Of a stretch of DNA of 64,000 nt, positions 22,127 to 34,117 are shown in pieces. The notes beneath the pieces are model-generated. The model did not search any database. It was not told where the DNA came from and was given only the letters and a program-made list of their open reading frames with translations. Source of the DNA: Atriophallophorus winterbourni. Its lineage: Eukaryota > Platyhelminthes > Trematoda > Plagiorchiida > Microphallidae. How positions within the stretch are numbered: the stretch's first letter is position 1; every line of letters begins with the position of its first letter. Where the stretch lies: assembly GCA_013407085.1 (NCBI GenBank), contig JACCGJ010011420.1, forward strand, positions 1 to 64,000. Reading direction: 5' to 3'. The position numbers were made by a program, and so were the translations under genes.

Positions 22127-23290
22127 CCTTCTACAGTTTAGGCGGGAATGGGGTACGACCAGCACATATTCATGGGTCCGATAATTCCTCATATCCCTTC
22201 GCGTGAATAAATTCTGTAAGGGATGGTTCGGGCTATGGAATGTTTTGTAAAGTAAGATAAGGTCTCCTCTGATTTGTTAATAGGGAAAATGGAACAGATT
22301 CAGTTGATCTATCCTTTCTTTATATGGTTTGTTTCGGATGCTGAGAACTAGTTTTGTTGAGCGGTGATAGATTCGTTGCATAAGCTCCACTTCCCTCTTA
22401 AGCCACGGGGACGATGACTCTACACCGTATTCCATCACTGGTCTCAAGTATGTATTCATGATCCTTGGGAATATCTTGGGCGAAAATTTCCCAAATACAC
22501 GTTTGAGTAGATTAAGAACACGCGTTGCTTTTTAAAGGCACTGTTAGTTTGAAGTGATGTTTTTAAATTGGAGCAAATCAAGACACCCAAATCTTTTTCT
22601 TAACTGAAATTTTCAAGGACAAAGGATATGTGAACTCTACTCCATTCCCCACATTCGTGATCCTGTATTTGTTGAAGTTAAACGGCAGTTTGTTCTTCAA
22701 CGACCAGCTGTGAAGCGTATCAAGATCCTTTCGTAATAGCAGAAAGTCTCCTGGACTACGAATGCTGTGCCAAATCTTTATGTAGTCCGCAAATAACGAA
22801 ATGTTACATCGAACAATTTCCGGTATTTCATTGACATAAAACAGAAAGAGGATCGGATCAAGGACTGAACCTTGGGGAACTCCGCTAGTTGCTGCAATTG
22901 GTTTGGATAATGCACCATCAGCACGTACCAAGTTAGTGCGATTTATTAGGTAGTCATTTAGCCAATTCAGCAACTTTCCAGTGATACCAAGCCTTTCAAG
23001 CTTCTGCAGTAATAGGGAATGGTCAACACGATCGAATGCTTTTGAAATATCTAAGTAGCACGCGTGTATTGCTTGTCCTTTATCTACCGATTTGGTCCAA
23101 TCATCTAGCGTTACCAGTAAATTAGACAAACAGGAATAATTTCGTCTGAATCCATGCTGGTTCCTCGAAAGCAACTGACCAATTAATGCATAAAATTGAA
23201 ATATCTTATGTTTTTCAGTCGTTATCCGCTGTTCAGCAAAAATCTCTAGGCGATCGATCATCATTAGTTGTGATCGTATCTTGCCTGATT
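22127..23290 (-). mobile_element. CR1-like LINE, RT region, right of RTE insertion
   Basis: Minus-strand frames 23264-22578 and 22459-22277 encode HACYLDISKAFDRVDHSLLL, AATSGVPQGSVLDPILFLFY, a catalytic box changed from FADD to FADY (LFADYIKIW), LHSWSLKNKLPFNFNKYRI and VMEYGVESSSPWLKREVELM. The Asp-to-Tyr change removes a catalytic residue. 5' truncated near 23290. Confidence 0.85.
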
Positions 23291-23880
23291 TTCGTGCTGC
23301 AGTCTTTAGGCTTCATTTATTTCTCATTAAGTAGTTTATTTCGTTGACGGTCGCCGCTCAAGAAAGTAAAGCAGACCATTTAATAGAAGTAAACTTTGTT
23401 GCAATGGCTGCGGAAGTTACTTCATATCATTTAACTAGTTTGTATTTTGAACCTTTATTTTAATTATTTTTATTTTTTTTAATTTCAATTAATTTTAATT
23501 AATTTTAAAAAGAAAATAAACAGTGGCTCAACAAGAAGGAACGGCGTCACATCAATTATCTTTTAGCAATAACGAATCGGACGGTTTAAACCTGATCTTA
23601 CTAGTCTTTACTTAGGTTGAAGAAAAATTACAACACTTTATTCGAAAAAAGCTGAAAGTAAAGCGGTCCTAAAGAGAAATGCTTTTTTCTCCGGCATTAT
23701 CTTACGTTGTCATACTTATCATATCATTTTAGATCTCAAATACCGAGTTAGAAATATGATTACAAAATAGAGTTCAAATGCACCGAGTGATTGTTTTGGT
23801 TCCATTTGCAATGCTCGTTTTGCTGACCAAATTTACTCAACGAAATTAGTTCTCAGCATTCGAAACAAACCTCACAATGT
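23291..23880. other. Intergenic, nothing recognised
   Basis: AT-rich, with runs of t and aattaattttaatt at about 23450-23510. No feature supported. Confidence 0.4.
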
Positions 23881-24240
23881 AGGGATTGCTCACTGGCCAC
23901 TAGGATGGACTCGGACATCGATCTGTTCCCACTGAAGGGACGGCGGCTGTGTGGCGATCTAATAGAAGCCTTTACGATTCTAAAGGGTCTCACTAATGAT
24001 AATATTACTGAATTACTTAATCTTGCCTCTGAAACATCTACAAGGGGTAATTCTATGAAACTTCTTAAGAGTAGACCCAGGCGGCTGGTACGTGTGCACT
24101 TTTTCAGCCACCGTGAAGTCAACTTCTAGAACAATCTCCCAGATTGTATAGTGAACCTCCAAAAATTGTTAAGCTTTGAAGAAGAATTAGACGCTAAATG
24201 GCCTACCATATTTCCGCACATTATCTAATAAAAACTTCTT
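23881..24240 (+). mobile_element. Second CR1-like LINE subfamily, C-terminus
   Basis: The plus-strand frame 23905-24129 reads DLFPLKGRRLCGDLIEAFTI, then LLNLASETSTRGNSMKLLKS, then VHFFSHREVNF, the ORF2 end of a different CR1-type lineage. The frame then stops and resumes as NNLPDCIVNL. The 3' end is near 24240. Confidence 0.65.
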
Positions 24241-25264
24241 AAAAAAGAAAAACATATTCCATTTTCCGTCTCATATCTATCTAGGACTAGGCAACCTGAC
24301 AACATCTTAGCCCACGTGCAGTCTATGATTCTGCTGCACTTTGCCTCGATTAGGCTAGCGATTTCATAAATTGTTCACGGATATTATTGCATTGTTTCCT
24401 GAATCGATGACGTCTCACCGTGCTGGTGAAGAGAACCCATATCTTACTTTCCAGATATTCGGAAACAAGAACGTGTGAACCATAAGAACTGAATACTCAA
24501 TATCAAAGTGCCGGGTGCTCAACCGCGTACCGTCGATGGAAATATGGGCTCGTGATTGGCTTTTAGCCACCTTCATCTCTGTGCAACTTGAACTTGAACC
24601 CGTAAACGGGATCGCCTATGGTGGCAATATACGCTATCCCTCACTTATAGTTCTTGGCCCCGCTGCAAAACCGCTCGGAACGCTTGTGTTAAATTACAGC
24701 GTTTGTTCAAACAAAGGTTAACAGGACACGGATCATTTTGCATCAAATGAGACGATTAATCCGTTGCATGCGACTAGCTTAATTGTCCTTGAAAATATTC
24801 GGCCCAGTTTGGGATGGCGGCTATTCTTAATAGTGTTAAGAGTACCGTCTGATTGAGCGATAGTCTCACTCACTTCTTTGGACCCATCGGCCACCGGTAA
24901 TGAGCTGCATGCTGAAACAGGCTGGAGTCTCACTACCATTTCCTGTTCATTTTTCTTCCACACATATATATGCACAATCTGATACAGATATGGTTTATGA
25001 CCGATCAAGAAATATTGTCATGGTTGAAATAGAGATGATACACTCTTTCCATTGATGTCGGTTCCTTGCCAACGTCTCCAATTTGTCGAGCCAAACACTC
25101 TCCTTCCCTTGCACCACCTCAAGGCAAGCGCGCCAGTCCAACCTTGGCTAAACCAGAAGTATATATACATGAAGGCCACCGTTTCAACCGACATTGACCG
25201 TGTTCACTTGTATTACATTGATGTGGATACACACTAGTAGGCAAATCGACCACTGATCCTGGTC
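24241..25264. other. Intergenic with pieces of a short dispersed repeat
   Basis: 24290-24385 and 24880-24960 match the two halves of the repeat that is complete at 35190-35350 (plus) and 27975-28155 (minus). Shared words are 'ggcaacctgac', 'cccacgtgcag' and 'ctggagtctcactaccattt'. The rest is unassigned. Confidence 0.5.
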
Positions 25265-25490
25265 ATTCCCGCGAGACGTCACACAGCGTAGGCGTACTAT
25301 AGGCTGTGTAGTGATAAGGTCATTTCAGGGGTGGTGGGTTGACGGCTAGTTAGTCATGTTCCCTCCTCTGACAATCATCTTTGGTCGGACGAAGCTTTTG
25401 TGTCAGAAGTGAAACGTTACCCAAAACCTACTCTCACCGATTGCACTCAAATTTCTTCGCATTATGAATACACGATCGGTCGTATAACGT
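25265..25490 (+). repeat. Penelope-like element 3' non-coding piece
   Basis: The stretch 25380-25490 ('gtgtcagaagtgaaacgtta', 'accgattgcactcaaatt', 'attatgaatacacgatcggt') is the inverted counterpart of 5510-5600, which follows the GIY-YIG remnant there. It lies about 110 bp upstream of the WDR18 start codon. Confidence 0.55.
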
Positions 25491-25601
25491 TTATTTAACA
25501 ATGTTTTCAAACTTGTTTGTTTTCAATTAGTGATTCTCTATTAATGTTTTAGCGATACTTCCATACAACATTTAATCGTTTGATTGGAAGTTGCTAAAAA
25601 C

Positions 25602-28600
25602 ATGATGCTCCCGTTGCTCATCACGACAACGAATGAAAAGCAACCTGATTGCGCTGTAGTTTGGGATCTCCTGGGTGGATGCCCAATCGCCACCTTGTCT
25701 GGTGAGCAGGCACACGCATACTCTTTGATGCCATTTGTTGATGGTGTCGTCTGTACGTCAGCCAGAAAACCTTTCATTCAATACTGGAATTTTCAGTCGC
25801 CTGTAAGTCGATATTTTTGTCACCTAGCTTGGCAGAATTTCATTTCTCGTCGAATTTTAACCAAAGGTGTCGCGACTGCTCTGCAGTTAACGTCAGATGG
25901 TGAATTTGTTTTTATCGCAATTAGTCGAGATGTTTATGTCTACCAGGTACGTGCTGCCTTGAACCTACTTTTCTCAGACCAGTAGTGGGTGTTTAGTGGC
26001 AGTCCTGCAGGGCAGTCACTCTACTACAATCGGAAACATGAAACTGATCTCTCATGATGGAGCAACGCCTTTCCTTTTGATAACTGCTGATAGTTCCGGT
26101 TTCATTGCGTGCTGGTCGTTAACTGGACTATTCGACAACAATAATTCACTCACCGCTTCGAGACCAGAGACAAACAAGACCAGTGATAGCGGGGCCACTT
26201 TGGGATCGGACGTGAAACACTCACCTTTATGGTATACCGTTCATGCCAGTCATGGTCTGCCAACATTTGTAAACGCGAGCAACATGCTCGTGGTGGCTGG
26301 AACAGAAGGAATAAAGGTAAGTACTTTAGTAGTACCGTAGTAATTTTCATATACATGCTAGATGGTTTTGCCACCGGTAATGAATTGCACGCCTAACTGC
26401 TAGTTCCCTTTTTTATTTATCCAACGAACGTGCGGCTGTTCGGTTACCTAACTCCAGCCGTATGAACTCATACATACTTCTTAGACATTATTACTGTTAT
26501 GGTTTCACAGTCACGGGAAAAACTCTAGATTCGCAAACACACTGGTTCAGACGGAAGCACGATTGGTTTGAATGGAAGTTTATTGGTGACGTACAAAAGC
26601 ACCAATGGCAAGCTGAAAAGGGAAAAGAGGTTTTATGTAAACTGTCAACTATTACATAATGTACATTCGGAGGTTACCCGCCTAACAATTACATTGGTAG
26701 CAAACACCAAATGCTTAATTGTCATACAACCGTGATTCCGCATTTGAACACTGGTTAGTCATGTAAACCCTATTTAACAGTGGCGTCAAATTTCAACTTT
26801 GTCTACCACTTCTCCACTGTTTCAAGGATCACTAAACAAAATCTCATTGACTCCACTTGATGACGGCAACGAACCAGGAACAGATTATGAAATGTTAGTG
26901 CGTGGCGTGTGAGCAGCACGAGACCTTACGAGTTTAACAGTGTGTTGAGCGCTTGACAGGGAACCACTTGTGATTCTGATTTTGAACAACGTGGTTCATT
27001 GTATCAATCTTAAGAAACAATTCTTTACAATTTCACTTTGTTTGTTCTAATTTAGTTTAAGCATCCTGCTACAATGGAACACGGTATTCAATATTAAATT
27101 ATTGTGCTCCTCACACATGCACAACAACCTGCTAATTTTTAGGTTTTTCAACGCTTGACCTGAATGCCACGGTTCGTTTGAGAAACTCTATGTATTCGGT
27201 TTATTCGATACCATCCAAATTACTGGCTACCGCTGAGACATTTTCTTTCGTTTTAGCTTTTTGACTTGCTCGATGGAACGGTTCTTGGAACCGGTTTGAC
27301 AGAACTTGCCGGGGGTTTGCACAGCATCTGTGTGACGCCGTTTCCCGACAAGCGGATTTTCTGTGGCGGCGTTGATGGGATGTTGTACTCGCTGTATATC
27401 GGGAAGAATAATGTAATTGCAGATTCATTTTATGATATCTTTTTATATTATATCCCATCTTGATATTATTTTCTCGCTATAAATATATATACACGGTGAT
27501 TCTTCACAAACATTTCAAGTTGATGGGTGTGATTACGTTTTGTACAACAAAAACCATTTTTATTCCTTCATGTGTTGAAACATAGTGACCGACGTGTTTC
27601 GTTTATCCTTTGGGTGTACTAAATGAAGCATGGTCAACTTGCTCTATTTGAAGTTTCCTTTTCCATGCTGCCAACAGTGTTTAACGGCTTACTCTAATGA
27701 ACGCTGTTATTGGACCGTAAGGATATCTTGCCATTTTTGTCCAGCACTCCTAATTCAGAATGGCCTCGTTGCAGTGATGGCAATATTCCGACTTGATTTA
27801 ATCAGATGAAGGCTTTCGCAACAAAAATACTTATATTCAGGCCACTTGTTTTCTTGTTCAAGTCTACGTCACGCGACGCGACTACTTACTTTGATAGGTA
27901 CGGTTGAAAACCACGTTCAGTGGCGGGCTTACAATAGACATCTTGGCATGTTTTATGTATGTATGTATGTATGAAATCACAAGCCTGATCCAGGCAAAGT
28001 GTCGCACAGTCACAGACTACACGTTGGCTAAGATACTGTCAGGTTGCCCAGGCCTAGACAGTTAAGGGGAAGGAAAATAACAATAGCAGTGAGACTCCAG
28101 CGTGTACTCGCATGCAGCTCACTACCGGTGGCAACTCAATTTAGCACAAAGTTAGCTGCGTAGCACGGAAGTGCTGCACGGTTGCACATCCGTGCATGTT
28201 TTATACATATTTGTGTCGGTGATTAGAATGGCGAGAAAAGCTCGTTTGGGTGCATGGCAGTAAAAGTTATAAGGAAGCTGTTGTGTTGCTGCCGCTCTAT
28301 TACAACGTGCGATTTGATGCCTGTTTTGTTCTAGCTGTGGCTTTTCACCATCAATTTGTCGGGTTTTACGCATCTACAGACTCCGTAACGTTTTGTGGTT
28401 TGGATACTTGATAATTCTGTCGCTTTTTGCCCACTACTCATATTGGGGCGTGGTTCTTCTACCACAAACATATTTGTTGCTAATAGATTGATCGTTGAAT
28501 TCGTGCCGCGATAATTCGTGTCTCTACATTATACATATTCCACTATCCTTTCGCGGTTCCGTACGTATTTGCTCTATTATAAATAAAGTCAAGAATGCAA

Positions 28601-31600
28601 AGAACGTCGTCCTGAACAACCGAAGTTTTGCGTAAAAAATAATGAGTCGGAAACTTGGCACCTTGCCATACATACAGGTGTATGACAGTACTTGCTGTAA
28701 CGCGTTTGTTGAATCGAATAATAGAATCGTGTATAACTAATGTGTTGCTCACATCCCCCGAAATCACACTCTATTACCGGTTTCCGGCTGTTTGTCGTTA
28801 TTAGATGGAGACAGTAAGATTAGGTTCAGTGAGCCTAGAAACAGTGGAAAAGCGATAAACAGGGTAATACTTGAATGCCACTGTTGCCTATGGTTCGTAC
28901 AACGAACCACGGTGTTAAAACACAGAATCACAAAGTGATTCGTGGTCAAGGGCTTAAGGCGCTTATGGATGACCCGTAGTGGCGTGTAAGTGCGGGGTGT
29001 GTGAGCAACACATTACTCTGGTCATCCATACGCACCTTGAGTGCTTGACCAGGAATCACTATGTGATTCTGAGAATCGTGTATAGTTTAGAGGTCCTTCA
29101 ATTGAATATGGGTCTCGAATGCGCGTTGCTTAACGCATTGGCTCGTTATAAGAACGTTCCAGCATCTTGAAATTGCAATATTTATTAGTTTAACTTTCAT
29201 CACTGTCCAACTGTAATTTTCATTCTGACATACTAACGTCTTTCTTCCAATAGGTGATACTGTGCTTATTTTCTTGCGATCATTTCGCAAATTATAAGTG
29301 TGAGATGCAACCGGAAAAGCATTTTTTACCACTTCTGTTTGGGTTTATGCAACCTGCCTGTACCAAAAACCGTGTGCCTGACTTTAGCCATACACACATT
29401 CGCATTTGTCGGCTTCACCGTGTTTCCATGTCGTTTTGTGTAGTAATTTGCCATAATTTCAGTCTCTTTCTAACAGTCTAACAAGACGCAATCTTAACTG
29501 TATTCAATTATCGATTACTCACAAATATCGTTTCTTTTTTCCAGAAAAGCGTTGATTATGATCGGGACGTTCGACGTTGTTTTGTCAACGCAAAGTAAGT
29601 TTTATCATTATGTGTACTTACTTTTTTTTACTTTTATGTGACTATCTGCTGGAGGATGAGGCGGCTTTTATGAAGGTCTTGTGAATTTGGGTACAAAGCG
29701 GCGTCTCCAGCACCGCTCGGCGTTTGTTCGAGTCAACTCTATCCTTTGCACAACCAAGTGCGACCTGCACGGCAGCAGAGAGTTGCCATAAAGTGGTGAT
29801 GTGCACCAACTAACCGCTCACTAGACTCTGCTCCAGATTTTTCCTCAGTGTTTTCTCCCGAAGGCTTTTCTGCCATTAGGTATCCCACAATGCAGCGGAG
29901 GTTTAGAATCACGGTTTTCCTTCCCTTAGATAAAATGCCCTTTCTATGTAACGAGCTCCAACTGCCCGAGGAAAACTGGTTTTCTGGCGCCAGTCACTCG
30001 CCCTCGCTCCTTCTCCTGTTTGTAGAAGCAGTTCCACGGGGTTCGAGGAGCCACTCGTGCAGGCCAGAAGCTGGACTTGGTTATCAAAGGCTATTTGAGA
30101 CGCGCGCCATATGGAAGCATTTTATAGACACTGGGAGCTTATCCCCAGTGCCATCCCCGGCTATGGCAACCCTTGGATTAGTATTTGAGCAGTGCATATT
30201 TATTAAATATGTGTAGTGGTTAATAACCGCCCCTCGGTCTTCGTGGTTGCATTTCCTCGCAATTAGACATTTTGGAAATTGTGCTTAGCCCTCGTTCCCC
30301 ACCCTATTCAGGTGCATATTAAGCATCAACATGGGTCGGCATAATAACTGCGAAAGCCTTGCTCTTTGTTCAGAATATGGATTCTTATTATACTAAGATG
30401 ACGTTAGCGTTTTTGCGGTCCAAAGGATTCACATCCCAGGGATACTCGATCCAACTCTAAACATGTTCATCATGTTCACCTCTCGTATTTGGTACAGCGC
30501 TAAATTGCGTTACGATTTCCACACCGAAGGCAATCAGTGAACAGTTAACCACCTCCTCATTCCGCTTCGCAGATGGAACAGAATCATACAAACACAGATC
30601 GATTGTATGTGAATGACCTGCCAACCGCATAAGTCACCTCGCGTCGCTACCCGTTGTAATTTCTCTCTGATGTGTCTGGCGATTTCGGTCAAACGTTTCC
30701 GTTCGAACTATCGTCCCGTTAGCTCGATCGTGATGAATTGCAATAGCCTATGGTCTATTTTACTTGTTCATACGTTCAGACAAGCGGTTATTCGGACCAT
30801 CCTCATGCAGTTATTTCGTAACGCAAATTCTTGTGGATCCGCGATGCTGTGTTGTAAGCCTTTTTGCCGCTTTCTGCCCTTGCATTGTGCTGTAGGGCGG
30901 TGTTCTACTAACGCACTTCTCGTTGTCTTCTATATTATCATACTTATCTGCAACCAACACACGCCATACTGTTGAACTTCGGTGACTTTTGACTCGAAAT
31001 ATCTATCTATTCGTATTAGGGTTTTCCGTATTAATAATATAGTGGGCTATGCCAACGTGTACAACGTGCCCTGGTTAAGTCATGTGTTGCGGGCGCAAAC
31101 CATCAGACGCCATGTTGACTTTACGCCGTCTTCCAATCTGCATTTTTCCTCGATTAGATATCGCGAGAGTTCTTTGAATTTAAGGATGTGTTTCAAAACT
31201 GTGTTTATTGGTGGTCATTACTGTATGCATGTCATCCGTTTATGCAAGTGAACTTGTGCGCTTGTTAAAATGGGTGATGATGCGTGACACGGTGTTAACC
31301 GCATGAAACTTGTTTTGCTGTGGTCATCCTATCTATTCACATTGCTTGCTTGCTGTTTTGCTTATTTGAGAGACGTAAAAACATCAACTTATCTTGTATG
31401 CGCTTTAACTTTTTAAAACTACGTAGCTTGCTGATTCCGTCCATGTCCCACTTTTCTTTGTTAGTCTTATTCGATCGTGATTGTATGGCTATTACATGGC
31501 AGATCACACACATCGATACACGAACATTCGTGTGATTTCTTCTAATTAATCCGCTAATTTTTTGTCGTTATCTCCACGCTAAGTCAACGATATCATGACA

Positions 31601-34117
31601 ACATTACATTACACGAGTCTCACCTGAGGCAGAGGATATGCACTACTGATGAGCTCCAATAAAATCGAAACTCGAATGCAGTGCTTCCAATATGGTCCGT
31701 CTTGAATTAATTTGTAAATATTTCAAACGACTTGGTACTCATGAGTAATCACAAACATAAATATCGTGACTCATTCATTGTCTACACTCGGTGTACTGTA
31801 CCGAATGCATACAATCTTAGTTAAGCCGCTCAGATTCGTGACACGTATAGGCAACGATCAACTGTAGTAAATGAGTAAACCGAAATCAGCAAAACGACTT
31901 TTTTACGGTGCTCGCTGTCTTGCGTTATATTACGTTATCCGAATTACTCCATTCACACCATAAAAGCCACTCGTCGATATTTTTGGAAAAGTAGCCGCGT
32001 AACATGCTCCCAATGTTTTTAATTATAGATCTTCCACTCCGCTACAGAAGACCATTACTCATTTGGCTTTCTCCGATGCGTATCCAACAGTTCTTGTTGT
32101 TGGATCTCGTGGTGGTCTGATTGAGGTGTTGCGACTGGACTCAATCTTGTCCACGTTGCAACAATTCTCCATCTTGAATCCAACCAGTGATAGTACCAGC
32201 ACCTATCACTTGACCGGATGTTGTCTCGTACTTCGACCCAATTGGCTGTCGCATCCGGGGTCCGGGGATCGTACGTTGGAACACGCCAATTCCACTGAGG
32301 ATGAAGATTCCTCGTACACCAGGTTTACCTGTCCCGTGGAATCTTTTAAACGTCATTTTGGTTGGCAATTGGACGACCGGGTGCGGGCACATTTACCAGG
32401 TGTTCATGATCAGGTGGGTCCTTATGTCGTTCACGTAACCAACCAAATTTACGTATTTATTAGGACTCTGAAAGAAGTTACCGCACTTTTTATTAAAAGC
32501 GAATTTATACCGTTTAATTTTAACCCATTGTGGTGAGCTCAAGCTATAAGGCGAATAGTAAGAAGACAGAGGCCTTAAATGAATGCTTTATCGATCTTGA
32601 AACAAGAGCAGAGGCTGAAAACATAGCGAGAGTTTGGTGAGGTACAATAACGTGTATCAGCAAACATACTACATTCTCCTCGGCGCGGGTGAGTAAATGT
32701 GTCAAACGAGTTTGGATTTGGGTTGTGATAGCGAACAATGGTAGTTGAACAATATAGTTGATTGCATATATATGAAGGGTTAAGCCTGGCAACTCCGAGG
32801 ATGATAGGGGCGTACACGTTGTTAATGCACATCTGGATGGGATTGTGTCGGATTTGGTTCAGTCAACCCTCTTTGACAAGACTCAATATCAGTTATTGCA
32901 TAATCTGCATCGCTATTTTCGAAATCGTCCACGTCATTTTCTATCTGTTGAAACAATGTAGCATCATGTTCGGGTAGTAGATTTAAACTCTTACCGAGGG
33001 ATGCCAAGTTACTTAATGAAACCGTATCCTTTCTTCCATTAGGTAGCCGAACGATGGCATGTTGTTGATTACACTCAAGTAGATCCACTTCTGACACCGC
33101 GGGATCGTATTTAGAAGTGTGGTTATATTTCCTCTGTTTTGCCGGGTCGGGGGAACTTATCCAGGTGGGAAGAGATATGCCAGTAGTAGATTTTTAGCAA
33201 TACGAGAATATACGTTCATGAGGAGTGGCGTTAGTACCTGTGCATAATAAGGAGCGAATCGAGTGTAACGCTTGCAGGAGGACATCTTCCCAGTGACTGA
33301 TTGGCAGATTCTTAGATTTAAGTACAAGCTGGATGGTCCTCCAAAGTGTTCCATTCAGTCGTTCAACATGTCATTTGCCTTTATGATTGTAGCTGGGGAT
33401 TGTGCGAGTCGTTGCTATTCCTTTATCGTATAGGAAGTTTCGAAGTTCTCGGGACATTAAAAACGTCCCAAGCCGTAATCTTGAGTACGTTTGCATGAAA
33501 GCCTCTTTAAATTTGATGTTTTTTTGTCTGTGCGTGGCAATGCTTGCTGCTGATCATGAATTTCAACCGAGAACTTTCATCCAAGGTCAGAGTATCCGAA
33601 CACCATCTTAGCTGGCATGCAGTGGACTATGCAGCGTTCCACTTGACTGCTTTAATCCGATTGCAATTGACATGACTTCAAAATTCCCTATTCTGACCAT
33701 CAGACCTTAGTTCAGGGAATCTTTTATATCGCAGCCAAATCGTTAGCCAAAAACTGTTTTATTTTCATTCATTTCCAAACCCCTCCGAAGGGTGCAACTT
33801 ATTCACTAACACAATTGCGCTCCATTGCGATTTTCTTTGGTTCTTGTGCGTCTGCTTTCTACCTTCTCCATTCTCGATTCTTGTCGCCGTATTTCGCATT
33901 CAGCTGTTTTGACAATCGCTCTGTGCTTTTGCAGTTCTCGTTATCCGGTGCCGACGCGAACGCAATATTTCTGGATGATTTCTGCACCGTAAGAGCTACT
34001 GCCGAACCCGAACTATCCACACTACCTGAACAAGATTTAGCTTCAGAAGTTGAACGCTTAACTGCGGCGAATCGTGAATTGTTGCGTAAACTTGTCGATT
34101 ATGAACTCCGATCATGA
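25602..34117 (+). CDS. WDR18: WD repeat-containing protein 18 (WDR18/Ipi3), 7 exons
   Basis: Exons: 25602-25802, 25836-25946, 25978-26316, 27257-27412, 29545-29594, 32029-32413, 33935-34117. All have GT/AG borders and join to 474 residues, near the roughly 430 of animal WDR18. The start is the first ATG after an in-frame TGA at 25581. The N-terminus (CAVVWDLLGGC), RKPFIQYWNF, DGEFVFIAISRDVYVYQ, SSGFIACWSLTGLF and the KRIFCGGVDGMLYSLYI block match the WDR18 order of WD40 blades. The C-terminus SEVERLTAANRELLRKLVDY is the short coiled coil that ends this family. WDR18 works with PELP1, TEX10 and other factors in pre-60S ribosome maturation (yeast Ipi3 in the Rix1 complex). The first two introns are only 33 and 31 nt; the later ones are up to 2.4 kb and hold repeats. 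Blades 5-6 (exon 6) are diverged and Ser/Thr-rich. Confidence 0.85.
26700..27010 (+). repeat. Hammerhead-type repeat in WDR18 intron 3
   Basis: Follows the unit order: 'ccctatttaacagtggcgtc', 'aactttgtctaccacttctc', then 'cacttgatgacggcaac', where the core CTGATGA is TTGATGA (26858-26864). It continues as 'gcgtggcgtgtgagcagcac'. GAAA is changed to GGAA, so it should be inactive. Confidence 0.55.
27975..28155 (-). repeat. Short dispersed repeat in WDR18 intron 4
   Basis: Reverse complement of the repeat at 35190-35350: 'gatccaggcaaagtg', 'gtcaggttgcccaggcctag', 'agtgagactccagcgtgt', ending 'ctcactaccggtggc'. Preceded by a short TATG microsatellite at about 27955. Possibly a SINE, though no tRNA-like A/B boxes were recognised. 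Confidence 0.5.
28735..28974 (-). repeat. Hammerhead-type repeat in WDR18 intron 4 (minus unit)
   Basis: One unit on the minus strand. The core keeps stem II CGAC/GCCG, loop AAACA, GAAA, CCGG and TA (28797-28775), but CTGATGA is CTAATAA (28804-28798). Stem I partners ATAGAG and CTCCAT still pair apart from one mismatch. Confidence 0.65.
28975..29085 (+). repeat. Hammerhead-type repeat fragment, inverted against the previous
   Basis: Starts cgtagtggcgtgtaagtg, that is within a few bases of the predicted cleavage position (GTA/GTGG), and runs through 'gagcaacacattac' to 'aatcactatgtgattctgag'. It is the inverted partner of 28920-28974 and forms a palindromic junction. Confidence 0.65.
29613..30240 (-). 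repeat. GC-richer unassigned element in WDR18 intron 5
   Basis: The left border has tail-like repeats (tacttacttttttttactttt), similar to the AAGTA tail of the RTE-like fragment at 21617. From about 29640 to 30240 the sequence is clearly richer in GC than the surrounding intron. I infer a retroelement insertion on the minus strand but recognise no protein motif. Confidence 0.4.
30241..32028. other. WDR18 intron 5, remainder
   Basis: No repeat shared with the rest of the window and no exon candidate. Exons 5 and 6 join directly in phase across it. Confidence 0.5.
32800..33500 (-). mobile_element. Ty3/gypsy integrase remnant in WDR18 intron 6
   Basis: Minus-strand translation from about 33455: SRELRNFLYDKGIATTRTIP, SYNHKGK, stop, HVERLNGTLWRTIQLVLKS, NLPISHWEDVLLQALHSIRS, ATPHERIF, then frame 33097-32822 with EVDLLECNQQHAIVRLPNGR and KDTVSLSNLASLGK. 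This is the second half of a Ty3/gypsy integrase core plus its C-terminal domain, of the kind found in fluke gypsy elements. A stop inside the core and a lost N-terminal zinc region show it is dead. It is antisense to WDR18. Confidence 0.8.

Noticed and set aside
30613..30975. 120-residue Cys-rich frame in WDR18 intron 5
   Set aside because: No recognisable pattern, no splice-site context and it lies within an intron; probably a chance frame.
33402..33611. 69-residue plus-strand frame
   Set aside because: It is the antisense of the gypsy integrase remnant.
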